Assembly: GCA_019308145.1 (NCBI GenBank)
Contig: JAFDIG010000004.1
Span: forward strand, 1 to 25,095
Direction: 5' to 3'
From: Deltaproteobacteria bacterium
Lineage (GTDB): Bacteria > Desulfobacterota > JAFDIG01
Length of the DNA stretch: 25,095 bases
Below are positions 17,102-23,479 of this stretch, one piece after another. Below the pieces are notes generated by a model. The model had not been told where the DNA came from. It searched no databases and saw only the letters and a list, made by a program, of their open reading frames with translations. Made by a program: the position numbers and the translations under genes. Numbering within the stretch: position 1 is the first letter of the stretch; every line of letters starts with the position of its first letter.

Positions 17102-18574
17102 ATGAAACACAAATTAATAATTCTACTTTTCATTTTATTTCCTTTTTTTATTTTAACTTCACTTGTTTCTGCTGCTTCAGATGTTTATGTAGTCTCTACA
17201 TATCCAAAACTAAATCAAAACGATGTCTCATATATGCTTGATAAGATCCAAGTAACCTTTAATGTTCCAATGAAAACAAATTCATATAGTTTTGTTGTCG
17301 CAGGACCTGGTGAAACACCAGAAATTACTGGGAATCCTTGGTTTAAAGATGAATACACATGTATACTTCCTGTTAAATTAAAACCTGATAAATTATACTC
17401 TATAGGAATAAATAGCCAAAGGCATAAAGGGTTTAGAAGCAAAGATGGTATACCTGCTATACCATTTGTGCTTATATTTAGAACTGTTAGTACTACTCCA
17501 CCAAAAAATTTACCTCTCCCAAGAAAAACATCTTTTGGTGCATCAACAAGGGAGAATAGGTTACAGTCTATCTCAAGAAGCACCAATGTTTTTAATAAAC
17601 CTACTATTCAGAGGGCTACTATTCCAAAAATCGTAATTTATAAGCTTTATTTTGACCGTACAGAAGGTGCTTTTTGGGTTTTAATACCAAGTGGGTGGGG
17701 ATATAAAGGAGGAGTGGTTCGCAAATTGTTCCAAGTGCCAAGGTTCAATTTTGAGGTATACCATCCGAATGGCTGGGGATATTATCGCTATATCCCTACA
17801 CCCCGCTACTTGCCGCCTCTTCCTTTTAGGCCTGCTGGTTCAATTGATGAGTATGGTAATGTATATCTCCCCTTAATGTCTCCAGTAAATTATTTAACTC
17901 AAGTAGTTGTTCCTCAACTGTATAAAAACAGTTCAGCAAAAATTTTAGGTTCAAAAGAATTGCCTCAAGTAGTACAATCCTTCCGTAATTTTTATCAATT
18001 AATAGGACTTACTGTTTCACAATTCCAAGCTGCTTCCATTACTCTTGATATAATAGAGAACCAAAGTCATTATATTGATCGACTCATTACTATAATGCTT
18101 ATTTATCAAATGCCTCAATTAAACTCTTATGCATGGGAGACCATTTTAACCCAAATTCGTCTTCTTAAAGATAAAGAAAAGGAAATAGAACCAATTCTTA
18201 TGACATCTTTATCATCTTTTCAGATCAATCCCAACTGGTTGATCAGATTAGCAAAAGCGGAGCAAGTGAGAGGTGCAATGGCAATGAAGTATCAAGAAGA
18301 GATTCTTGCTATACATGAAAGAATGTATAACCATCGTGCTATGGTAAATGATGAAATTTCTCGTTCAATAACTTTAGAGCTTGGTGATCAAGCAGAGTAT
18401 TTTGATCCTCAAACAGGGGAAAAACGCACTCTTATTTCAACATTTAATAACACTTGGACAAATGGGAATGGTATTTTTATACAAAGTAATGATCCTAATT
18501 TCAACCCAAATGATCCTTCAATAAGACAACGTTTTAATTTAACAGGAAATTTTAGGATGATGAGAAGGAGATAA
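17102..18574 (+). CDS. Secreted protein with N-terminal SbsA-type Ig-like domain
   Basis: A signal peptide spans about residues 1-24 (hydrophobic FILFPFFILTSLV, then VSA), so the protein is exported. Residues 26-130 resemble a bacterial Ig-like (Big_5/SbsA) domain: STYPKLNQND, QVTFNVPMK and the late LIFRTV strand. The middle (about 165-260) is rich in Tyr, Trp, Gly and Pro, and the last 230 residues look helical. I know no function; it may be an envelope or surface structural protein. The start chosen is the ATG at 17102, because GGAGG sits 5 nt upstream and the TTG at 17090 lies inside that site. The mature length is about 466 of 490 residues. It has no operon partner and is followed by a strong terminator. 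Confidence 0.8.
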   Translation: MKHKLIILLFILFPFFILTSLVSAASDVYVVSTYPKLNQNDVSYMLDKIQVTFNVPMKTNSYSFVVAGPGETPEITGNPWFKDEYTCILPVKLKPDKLYSIGINSQRHKGFRSKDGIPAIPFVLIFRTVSTTPPKNLPLPRKTSFGASTRENRLQSISRSTNVFNKPTIQRATIPKIVIYKLYFDRTEGAFWVLIPSGWGYKGGVVRKLFQVPRFNFEVYHPNGWGYYRYIPTPRYLPPLPFRPAGSIDEYGNVYLPLMSPVNYLTQVVVPQLYKNSSAKILGSKELPQVVQSFRNFYQLIGLTVSQFQAASITLDIIENQSHYIDRLITIMLIYQMPQLNSYAWETILTQIRLLKDKEKEIEPILMTSLSSFQINPNWLIRLAKAEQVRGAMAMKYQEEILAIHERMYNHRAMVNDEISRSITLELGDQAEYFDPQTGEKRTLISTFNNTWTNGNGIFIQSNDPNFNPNDPSIRQRFNLTGNFRMMRRR

Positions 18575-18628
18575 AAATAAAAAATTATCCTTTGAATTCT
18601 CTTTAAACAAGAAAGAAAAAGTCTTAAA

Positions 18629-18659
18629 AAAATGACCCTGAAATCTTCAGGGTCATTTT
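18629..18659. terminator. Bidirectional rho-independent terminator
   Basis: Arms 18629-18642 and 18646-18659 pair over 14 bp with a 3-nt loop (core ATGACCCTGAA / TTCAGGGTCAT), with A-runs before and T-runs after. It lies between the convergent secreted-protein and crotonase genes and can end transcripts from both sides. Confidence 0.9.
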
Positions 18660-18753
18660 ATAAATAGTTAATCTTACTATTCATTAAAATTAGTTTGTCC
18701 AAGAATTTTCCTATTATCAAGTATTAAAAAATCTACTATTTTTTTAAAAATAT

Positions 18754-19536
18754 TTATTTATCCTTGAATACTGGTTTCCTCTTTTCAAGGAAAGCCTTTA
18801 ATCCTTCTCTTCCATCTTCTGATACATAAGCTACTACAAAACATTCTTGTTCATATTTTAAACCTGAGTGAATATCCATATTGTAACCATTATCTATTGA
18901 CATCTTTATCATTTTCAAAGCAACTGCTGGCATTTTAGCCAGTTTAGAAGCTAATTTATTTGCTTCTTCCATCAATTTATCAAGTGGATAAATAGCAGAT
19001 ACTATGCCTAATTCCATTGCCTTTGGAGCATCTATTACTGTGCCAAGAAAAAGCATCTCTTTCGCCTTTGCAGTACCAATAAGGCGTGAAAGCCTTTGAG
19101 TTGCACCCCCACCAGGGATGATCCCTAAGGTTACTTCTGGGTTTCCCATTTTTGCATTATCTGCTGCTATCCTTATATCACAGGAAAGTGCGAGCTCTAA
19201 ACCTCCTCCAAGCGCTAAACCATTTATAGCAGCAACTGTTGGTTTTTCTATAGCTGCGATGGTTTCATAACCCTTTCTTGCTGCATTATTTAAAAAGTTT
19301 ACTATCCATGGGATGTCTTTGCCTTCTACATCCTTAACATCAAGACCAGCACAAAAGGCTTTATCTCCTGCCCCTCTAAATATCACAACCTTCACATCTC
19401 TATCATCATTTATTTCTTTACTAACTTCAATTAGTTCATAATACCCCTTTACATTTAAAGGATTCATAGGGGGGCGGTTTAAAGTTATAGTAGCAATCTT
19501 ATCCTTTTTTTCTAAAATCAATGTTTCATAACCCAT
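18754..19536 (-). CDS. Enoyl-CoA hydratase / isomerase family protein (crotonase)
   Basis: Crotonases act on acyl-CoA thioesters, most often adding water to enoyl-CoA in beta-oxidation or related pathways. The 260-residue protein has the oxyanion-hole segments FCAGLD (61-66) and NGLALGGGLELA (105-116) and both catalytic glutamates of true hydratases, E114 and E134 (GNPEVTLG). Hydration is therefore likely, though dehydratase or isomerase use cannot be excluded and the chain length is unknown. The ATG at 19536 has AAGGAGG six bases upstream, among the best ribosome sites in the window. No other fatty-acid gene adjoins it. Its promoter carries a long inverted repeat, which suggests dedicated regulation. 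Confidence 0.9.
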   Translation of the reverse strand: MGYETLILEKKDKIATITLNRPPMNPLNVKGYYELIEVSKEINDDRDVKVVIFRGAGDKAFCAGLDVKDVEGKDIPWIVNFLNNAARKGYETIAAIEKPTVAAINGLALGGGLELALSCDIRIAADNAKMGNPEVTLGIIPGGGATQRLSRLIGTAKAKEMLFLGTVIDAPKAMELGIVSAIYPLDKLMEEANKLASKLAKMPAVALKMIKMSIDNGYNMDIHSGLKYEQECFVVAYVSEDGREGLKAFLEKRKPVFKDK

Positions 19537-19607
19537 TAGCTTCCTCCTTGTGATTAGATGCCCCTGAAAAATGGAGGGGTTTTAATTGAACAATAAAATC
19601 AATGACT

Positions 19608-19655
19608 TTTATATTAGTATTGTTTTTACGGTTACAAGGTTAATAAAACAATACT
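19608..19655 (-). promoter_or_regulatory. Crotonase promoter embraced by an 11-bp inverted repeat (candidate operator)
   Basis: On the minus strand TTGTAA (19637-19632), an 18-bp spacer and TATAAA (19613-19608) form the promoter. AGTATTGTTTT at 19616-19626 lies between the boxes, and its perfect reverse complement AAAACAATACT at 19645-19655 lies just upstream of the -35 box. The two arms have an 18-nt gap. A dimeric or tetrameric repressor bound here would cover the promoter. An acyl-CoA-sensing regulator is a guess from the gene product only. Confidence 0.55.
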
Positions 19656-19765
19656 TTCTCTTATTCTTTTAGTTCATAATTTCACATAAAAATAATATAA
19701 TAATAATATGGTGTCAATAATTTTTTCAAGTTAATACACAAAGAAGGTCTGATTTCATTATAAAC

Positions 19766-19794
19766 TTGAAATATATTTAATTCTGTGCTAATTT
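19766..19794 (+). promoter_or_regulatory. Promoter of the sugar epimerase gene
   Basis: TTGAAA (19766-19771), a 17-bp spacer and TAATTT (19789-19794) with a TGC extension (19786-19788) form an extended -10 candidate. It would give a leader of about 95 nt. Confidence 0.4.
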
Positions 19795-19895
19795 TTCAAA
19801 AAGCAATAAAAGGTATCATTATTATATATTTAATATAATTTAATTTTATTTATCATCATCTTTAGAGAAATTTTTAAGTTTTGAGAGGATTAAAT

Positions 19896-20834
19896 ATGTC
19901 ATTTTTCCTTGTTACCGGAGGGGCAGGATTTATAGGTTCAAATCTGGTTGAGGCTTTGTTAATGAGAGGCGAAAAGGTTCGTGTTGTTGATAATTTCTCC
20001 ACTGGGAAAAAAGAAAATCTTATTCCTTTTCTTTCCGATATCGAGCTTATTGAAGGGGACATCGCTGATCCCTCTATTTCAAAAAAAGCTGTAAAGGGTG
20101 TAGAATATATATTACATGAGGCAGCTTTAGGATCTGTTGCAAGGAGTGTAGATGATCCTATAGCTACAAATCGCGCTAACATCGATGGTACACTTAACCT
20201 TTTAATAGCAGCTAAAGATGAAAATATTCAACGTTTTGTTCTTGCTGCTTCTTCTTCTTGTTATGGGGATAGTGAAGAACTTCCAAAAAGAGAAGATATG
20301 CCTGTTAATCCTCTTTCACCTTATGCAGTAACAAAACTTACTCAAGAACATTACTGTAAAGTATTTTATCATATATATGGTTTGCCTACAGTTATTTTAA
20401 GATATTTTAATGTATATGGACCAAGACAGGACCCTAATTCCATCTACTCTGCTGTTGTACCAATTTTTATTTCAAGATTACTTAAAGGTGAACGCCCGAC
20501 AATTTTTGGTGATGGAGAGCAATCAAGAGATTTTACTTTTGTTGAAGATGTAGTAAATGCAAATATATTAGCTTGTAAAACTCCTAATATTGAAGGTGAA
20601 ATCTTTAACATTGCTTATGGTCAACGTATTACTATAAATAAACTATTTGGTATTATAAGGAAGAGGATTAATAGTAATCTTGAACCTATATATGGTGACA
20701 AACGCCCGGGAGAGGTAAGACATTCTTTAGCAGATATATCAAAGGCAAAAAAACTTATGGGCTATAAAAGCCGATTTTCTATTGAAGATGGTATTTCAAA
20801 AACAATAGAATATTTTATAAAAAAGTTTAATTAG
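19896..20834 (+). CDS. NAD-dependent nucleotide-sugar epimerase (UDP-glucose/UDP-GlcNAc 4-epimerase type)
   Basis: This is an extended short-chain dehydrogenase of 312 residues. The NAD-binding motif TGGAGFIG is at 7-14, a serine cluster (SSSCYGD, about 119-125) precedes the catalytic pair Y143 and K147 (YAVTK), and the sugar-binding region includes RYFNVYGPRQDP and DGEQSRDFTFVEDV. The SSSCYGD and LPKREDMPVNP wording resembles WbpP-like UDP-GlcNAc/UDP-Glc 4-epimerases, but related enzymes such as dTDP-glucose 4,6-dehydratase share much of this. The ATG at 19896 is supported by GAGAGG seven bases upstream; a TTG at 19881 is in the wrong place for it. It probably feeds surface glycan synthesis, as wecB does, though it stands outside that operon. 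prfB follows after 45 nt. Confidence 0.87.
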   Translation: MSFFLVTGGAGFIGSNLVEALLMRGEKVRVVDNFSTGKKENLIPFLSDIELIEGDIADPSISKKAVKGVEYILHEAALGSVARSVDDPIATNRANIDGTLNLLIAAKDENIQRFVLAASSSCYGDSEELPKREDMPVNPLSPYAVTKLTQEHYCKVFYHIYGLPTVILRYFNVYGPRQDPNSIYSAVVPIFISRLLKGERPTIFGDGEQSRDFTFVEDVVNANILACKTPNIEGEIFNIAYGQRITINKLFGIIRKRINSNLEPIYGDKRPGEVRHSLADISKAKKLMGYKSRFSIEDGISKTIEYFIKKFN

Positions 20835-20879
20835 TTCACCCTGAAAAAGTGTAAACTAATTAATAAGGGGGTGATACCA

Positions 20880-21972
20880 ATGAGTGAGTTAGCTAAAGAT
20901 TTAGCCATTGCTTTAAAAGATAAAGTAAATAATTTAAGAGGTTATCTTTGAAATAGATAAAAAAAGAAAGAGAATTGAAGAGCTGGAAAAGATTATAAGT
21001 GCTCCTGATTTCTGGAAAGATCCAGATAAAGCTCATCTTTTATTAAAAGAGAGAAATCAACTAAAAGATGAAGTTGAGATATGGGAAAAAGAAGCAAATG
21101 CTATAGAGGAAGCAGCTTTACTCCTTGAAATAGCTGAAGAAGAAGGCGATAAAGAGGAGATCAAAGATGTAGAAAAGAAGCTCTTAAAGTTAGAGAAAAA
21201 CATCCAACAGATAGAATTAAAAAAGATGTTGAGTGGAGAAGATGATAATAAAAATGCGTTTGTACATATAAACGCAGGGGCTGGTGGTACAGAGGCGCAG
21301 GATTGGGTGGAGATGCTTTTAAGGATGTATTTGAGATGGGCAGAATCTCATGGTTTTAAAACAGAGATAGTTGATATTCTCCCTGGGGAGGAGGCAGGTA
21401 TTAAAAATGTAACCTTTGCAGTGAATGGAAAGTATGCTTATGGGTATTTAAAGGCAGAGATTGGTATCCATAGGCTTGTAAGAATATCTCCATTTGACAC
21501 AGGCAAAAGAAGACATACATCATTTGCATCTGTTTTTGTTTATCCTGAGACATCCGATGAGATCCATATAGAAATAGATGAAAAAGATCTAAAGATTGAT
21601 ACCTTTAGAAGCAGTGGTGCAGGCGGACAACATGTTAATAAAACAGATTCTGCGGTGAGAATTACACATATACCTACTGGCATAGTGGCGCAATGTCAAA
21701 ATGAACGCTCTCAGCATAAAAATAAAGCAATGGCGTTAAAGATCTTAAAAGCAAAGCTTATTGAAAAGGAGAGAAGGGAAAGGGAGCAGAAGAAAGTAGA
21801 ATTGCATAGTTCAAAAAAGGATATCGCATGGGGAAGCCAGATACGATCTTATATACTTCATCCTTATAAAATGGTTAAAGATCACAGAACAAACCTCGAA
21901 AAAGGTGATGTGAATGGAGTTTTAGACGGCAAAATAGATGATTTTATAGCAGCTTACCTTTTGCAAAAATAG
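20880..21972 (+). CDS. prfB: Peptide chain release factor 2, with programmed +1 frameshift
   Basis: RF2 ends translation at UGA and UAA. The first 23 codons (20880-20948) end at an in-frame TGA (20949-20951). Translation continues in the +1 frame from 20950, giving 363 residues, close to the 365 of E. coli. The stop-codon recognition motif SPF is at about 203-205 (RISPFDTGKRRHTSF), and the peptidyl-hydrolysis motif GGQ is at about 248-250 (SGAGGQHVNKTDSAVRITH). The SPF identifies RF2 rather than RF1. The ATG at 20880 has AAGGGGGTG upstream with a good gap. If annotated without the shift, the gene would seem to start at 21226 and lose its N-terminal domain. It follows the epimerase by 45 nt and precedes zapB-zapA. 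Confidence 0.96.
20937..20951 (+). promoter_or_regulatory. prfB autoregulatory +1 frameshift site
   Basis: The sequence is AGAGG, TTAT, CTT, TGA. This is the classic arrangement: an internal Shine-Dalgarno-like stretch, the slippery CTT, and an in-frame TGA that RF2 itself reads. When RF2 is scarce the ribosome slips from CTT to the overlapping TTT and completes RF2. The site AGAGGTTATCTTTGA is close to the E. coli AGGGGGTATCTTTGA. Confidence 0.92.
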
Positions 21973-21995
21973 AGAATAAAATAACTCTGTTTTTT
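21971..21995 (+). terminator. Weak terminator candidate after prfB
   Basis: AGAG (21971-21974) and CTCT (21985-21988) pair across a 10-nt AT loop and are followed by GTTTTTT. The stem is only 4 bp, so this is a low-support call. Confidence 0.25.
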
Positions 21996-21999
21996 GCTG

Positions 22000-22071
22000 A
22001 TTAATTAGCTTGCAAAAGAAGAATTAAGTGTGAGATAATTAAAACTAAAAAAGGTTTGTGTTAAAAGCTTA
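22000..22071 (+). repeat. Diverged dispersed repeat, copy A (upstream of zapB)
   Basis: This stretch shares blocks with 23299-23362 in the same order: ATTAATT, then GCAAAAGAA, then AA-TAAG, then about 30 nt on GTGTTAAA(A)GCTTA. The spacing between GCAAAAGAA and GTGTTAAA is 46 nt here and 43 nt there. Both copies lie in 5' leaders of plus-strand genes. Function unknown; the AT richness leaves some chance of coincidence. Confidence 0.35.
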
Positions 22072-22121
22072 GTAAATCCGTAACGTAATTAGTACATTTT
22101 TTTATATGGATTAATTAATTC

Positions 22122-22150
22122 TTGACTTTATTTAAAGATCTTTATATCGT
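22122..22150 (+). promoter_or_regulatory. Promoter of the zapB-like gene
   Basis: TTGACT (22122-22127), a 17-bp spacer and TATCGT (22145-22150) would start transcription near 22157, on the ATG pair at 22155-22160. That implies a leaderless or almost leaderless message, in line with the lack of any ribosome site there. The TTG at 22122 is part of this -35 box and not a start codon. Confidence 0.35.
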
Positions 22151-22154
22151 AAAT

Positions 22155-22364
22155 ATGATGAATGATAAATTTGAAGAATTAGAAGAAAAGGTAGCTCAGC
22201 TTCTCAATCGTTATGGGGAGCTAAAAAAAGAGCTTTTACTTAAAGAGGAGGAGAATTCTAATTTAAAGAAATCCCTTAAAGAAATGGAGAAAGAACGAGA
22301 AATTGCCAGAATGAGGATTCAGAAAATAATCACCAAATTAGAGGAAATGGGAATAGAGGATTGA
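22155..22364 (+). CDS. ZapB-like coiled-coil protein
   Basis: This is a 69-residue, almost entirely helical, highly charged protein with heptad-like leucines (FEELEEKVAQLLNRYGELKK and onward). Short coiled-coil proteins of this kind often sit just before zapA in Desulfobacterota and are annotated as ZapB-like, being proposed division or Z-ring accessories. I cannot show direct ZapB homology, since coiled coils match easily. The ATG at 22155 (or 22158) is chosen because the frame's earlier TTG falls in a promoter -35 box and the residues before it are not helical. It has no ribosome site, which suggests a leaderless message. zapA follows after about 140 nt. Confidence 0.7.
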   Translation: MMNDKFEELEEKVAQLLNRYGELKKELLLKEEENSNLKKSLKEMEKEREIARMRIQKIITKLEEMGIED

Positions 22365-22504
22365 GATAGAATTCTTTTTTCATATTTTTTTACATAATTA
22401 GAGGCGACAATCGCTGAACAAAGGAGAATGAGAATTTGTAAAGTGGCGTTTTTAGCCATCTTATGATCGGATGTAAAAACTGGTCTTGTATAGGTTGTTT
22501 TCAA

Positions 22505-22783
22505 ATGAAACGATCATACGAAATAGAGATTTTAGGACATAAATATAATATAAAAACAGAAGAAGACCCTGAATATGTGAACAGAGTTGCTGAGTTTGTA
22601 AATGAAAAAATGAAGGAGGTTGCTGAAAAGGGCAAGATTATTTCTACGCTTCAAATAGCAGTTTTAGCTGCAATAAATATTGCGGATGAACTTATGAAAG
22701 AGAGAGAACAAAGAGAAAAGCAATTTAGAGATTTTAATAAAAGATCTGATCAATTGATCCAGTTGATTAGAACGCAATTATAA
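22505..22783 (+). CDS. zapA: Cell division protein ZapA
   Basis: ZapA binds FtsZ and bundles protofilaments at the division site. The 92-residue protein starts MKRSYEIEILGHKYNIKTEED, the typical beta-hairpin head, and continues with the YVNRVAEFVNEKM helix and a long C-terminal coiled coil (about 45-92). The ATG at 22505 is chosen because it matches the family start; an ATG at 22463 would add 14 cysteine-rich residues not seen in ZapA, although neither start has a strong ribosome site. The stop codon at 22781-22783 overlaps the -10 box of the 6S RNA promoter. zapA followed by 6S RNA is a well-known pairing in many Proteobacteria and supports both calls. Confidence 0.9.
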   Translation: MKRSYEIEILGHKYNIKTEEDPEYVNRVAEFVNEKMKEVAEKGKIISTLQIAVLAAINIADELMKEREQREKQFRDFNKRSDQLIQLIRTQL

Positions 22784-22784
22784 T
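22754..22784 (+). promoter_or_regulatory. 6S RNA promoter overlapping the zapA stop
   Basis: A perfect TATAAT at 22779-22784 includes the zapA stop codon. TTGATC at 22754-22759 is a -35 candidate with a long 19-bp spacer. The predicted start near 22792 agrees with the 5' end expected from the RNA fold. Confidence 0.45.
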
Positions 22785-22792
22785 AAAATATT

Positions 22793-22982
22793 TATGTTCC
22801 CCTGCTATGCTTGTGATAAACCGGATTTTTTGAGCCAACAGCCTAAGGAAAGGGTCTTGTTCCCTGCTGTGGTGTGCCTCCTTAATTTTTATTTTTATTA
22901 AGGAGCCTAAAGCAGCATATCGGGACCCACTTTGTTCTTTAGGTTCAAAATGAAAGTTTACACGGCATTACAGCGGGGGAAA
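22793..22982 (+). ncRNA. ssrS: 6S RNA
   Basis: 6S RNA mimics an open promoter and sequesters sigma-70 RNA polymerase in stationary phase. The roughly 185-nt sequence folds into the expected rod. The terminal stem pairs the 5' CCCCTGCTATGC-TTGTG-AT-AAAC with the 3' GTTTACACGGCATTACAGCGGGG. A central bubble is bordered by CCGGATTTTTTGAGCC on the 5' side and CTTTAGGTTCAAAATG on the 3' side. The apical arm has GGGTC/GACCC, CTGCTG/CAGCA and a perfect 9-bp tip CTCCTTAAT/ATTAAGGAG. It directly follows zapA. The ends are set from the fold, so they may be off by a few bases. I judged this by eye and by position; a covariance search would confirm it. Confidence 0.92.
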
Positions 22983-23065
22983 AAGAGACTAACCGGGTAT
23001 ACCGGATAATATATAAATCTCTTGCATTGGATTCGAAGAGGATCAAGGGCTTGAGAATTATACCC

Positions 23066-23088
23066 AAATAGGATTTTATCCTATTTTT
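23066..23088 (+). terminator. Rho-independent terminator downstream of 6S RNA
   Basis: AAATAGGAT (23066-23074) and ATCCTATTT (23078-23086) form a perfect 9-bp stem with a TTT loop, followed by TTGAT. It lies about 85 nt past the mature 6S end and would end the primary transcript, which is then trimmed. Confidence 0.65.
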
Positions 23089-23259
23089 GATAATAAAGGT
23101 ATAAAATTAGCTGTAATGTTTTTTATGCGAGGTTAAAGCGTAAGTGGGTTGATATTATTTTGGTTAAAGTGGGTATAATTTTTTAAGTCATATAAACCTT
23201 AAAAATATATATTTCTTCTTTAAAGTCCTGTCCTTTTCAATCCTGCAAGTATTCTTGGG

Positions 23260-23384
23260 TTGGTTATTTTTAAATACTATAATGCGTAATAATCAATAAT
23301 TAATTCGCAAAAGAAAAAAATAAGCGAACTGATTAATAAGATAGATCACGTGTTAAAGCTTAAAAGATTTGCAAAAATAACCAA
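23260..23384. repeat. 12-bp perfect inverted repeat enclosing 101 nt
   Basis: TTGGTTATTTTT (23260-23271) is the exact reverse complement of AAAAATAACCAA (23373-23384). Inside, TTCGC (23304-23308) and GCGAA (23324-23328) form a nested stem. No target-site duplication flanks it, so it is not a clear MITE. It could fold as a single branched leader of rny. Confidence 0.45.
23299..23362 (+). repeat. Diverged dispersed repeat, copy B (upstream of rny)
   Basis: It shares ordered blocks with 22000-22071 (ATTAATT, GCAAAAGAA, AA-TAAG, GTGTTAAA-GCTTA). It lies inside the 12-bp inverted repeat at 23260-23384. Confidence 0.35.
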
Positions 23385-23479
23385 TATATTTTTAAACCTA
23401 ACGAAATCAGGTTAAAACAATTTGCCTTTTTATGGCGGACTAATTATTTATAGATTTCCCTTGTTTAAAAGGAGGTGAT

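Larger units (their letters stand above)
19537..19895. other. 359-nt divergent intergenic region (crotonase / epimerase)
   Basis: It holds the crotonase promoter with its inverted repeat, a plus-strand promoter for the epimerase, and a small hairpin (CCCCT at 19561-19565 with AGGGG at 19575-19579) in the crotonase leader. The remainder, including 19680-19760, is AT-rich without a recognisable feature. Confidence 0.5.
22983..23479 (+). other. 497-nt structured intergenic region between 6S RNA and rny
   Basis: No convincing gene is seen. From the 5' side it contains a GGGTATA (22997-23003) that can pair with TATACCC (23059-23065) around a CTCTT/AAGAG stem, then a terminator (23066-23088), a TTGATA/TATAAT promoter candidate (23149-23179, 19-bp spacer), a 12-bp inverted repeat (23260-23384), and an AACCT/AGGTT hairpin (23395-23416). 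It is probably the 6S RNA precursor tail plus the rny leader; whether the structures are functional is unknown. Confidence 0.5.

Noticed and set aside
22122..22154. TTG start for the ZapB-like gene, 11 codons upstream
   Set aside because: The TTG is the first base triplet of a -35 box (TTGACT) and has no ribosome site.
22428..22466. A 12-codon frame (MRICKVAFLAIL) whose stop overlaps an ATG at 22463 upstream of zapA
   Set aside because: Its purine stretch is only one base from the ATG, too close for a ribosome site, and starting zapA at 22463 would add residues absent from the family. A leader peptide cannot be excluded but is not supported.
23260..23384. A miniature transposable element bounded by the 12-bp inverted repeat
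   Set aside because: No target-site duplication, no second copy in the window and no transposase-like ends were seen.
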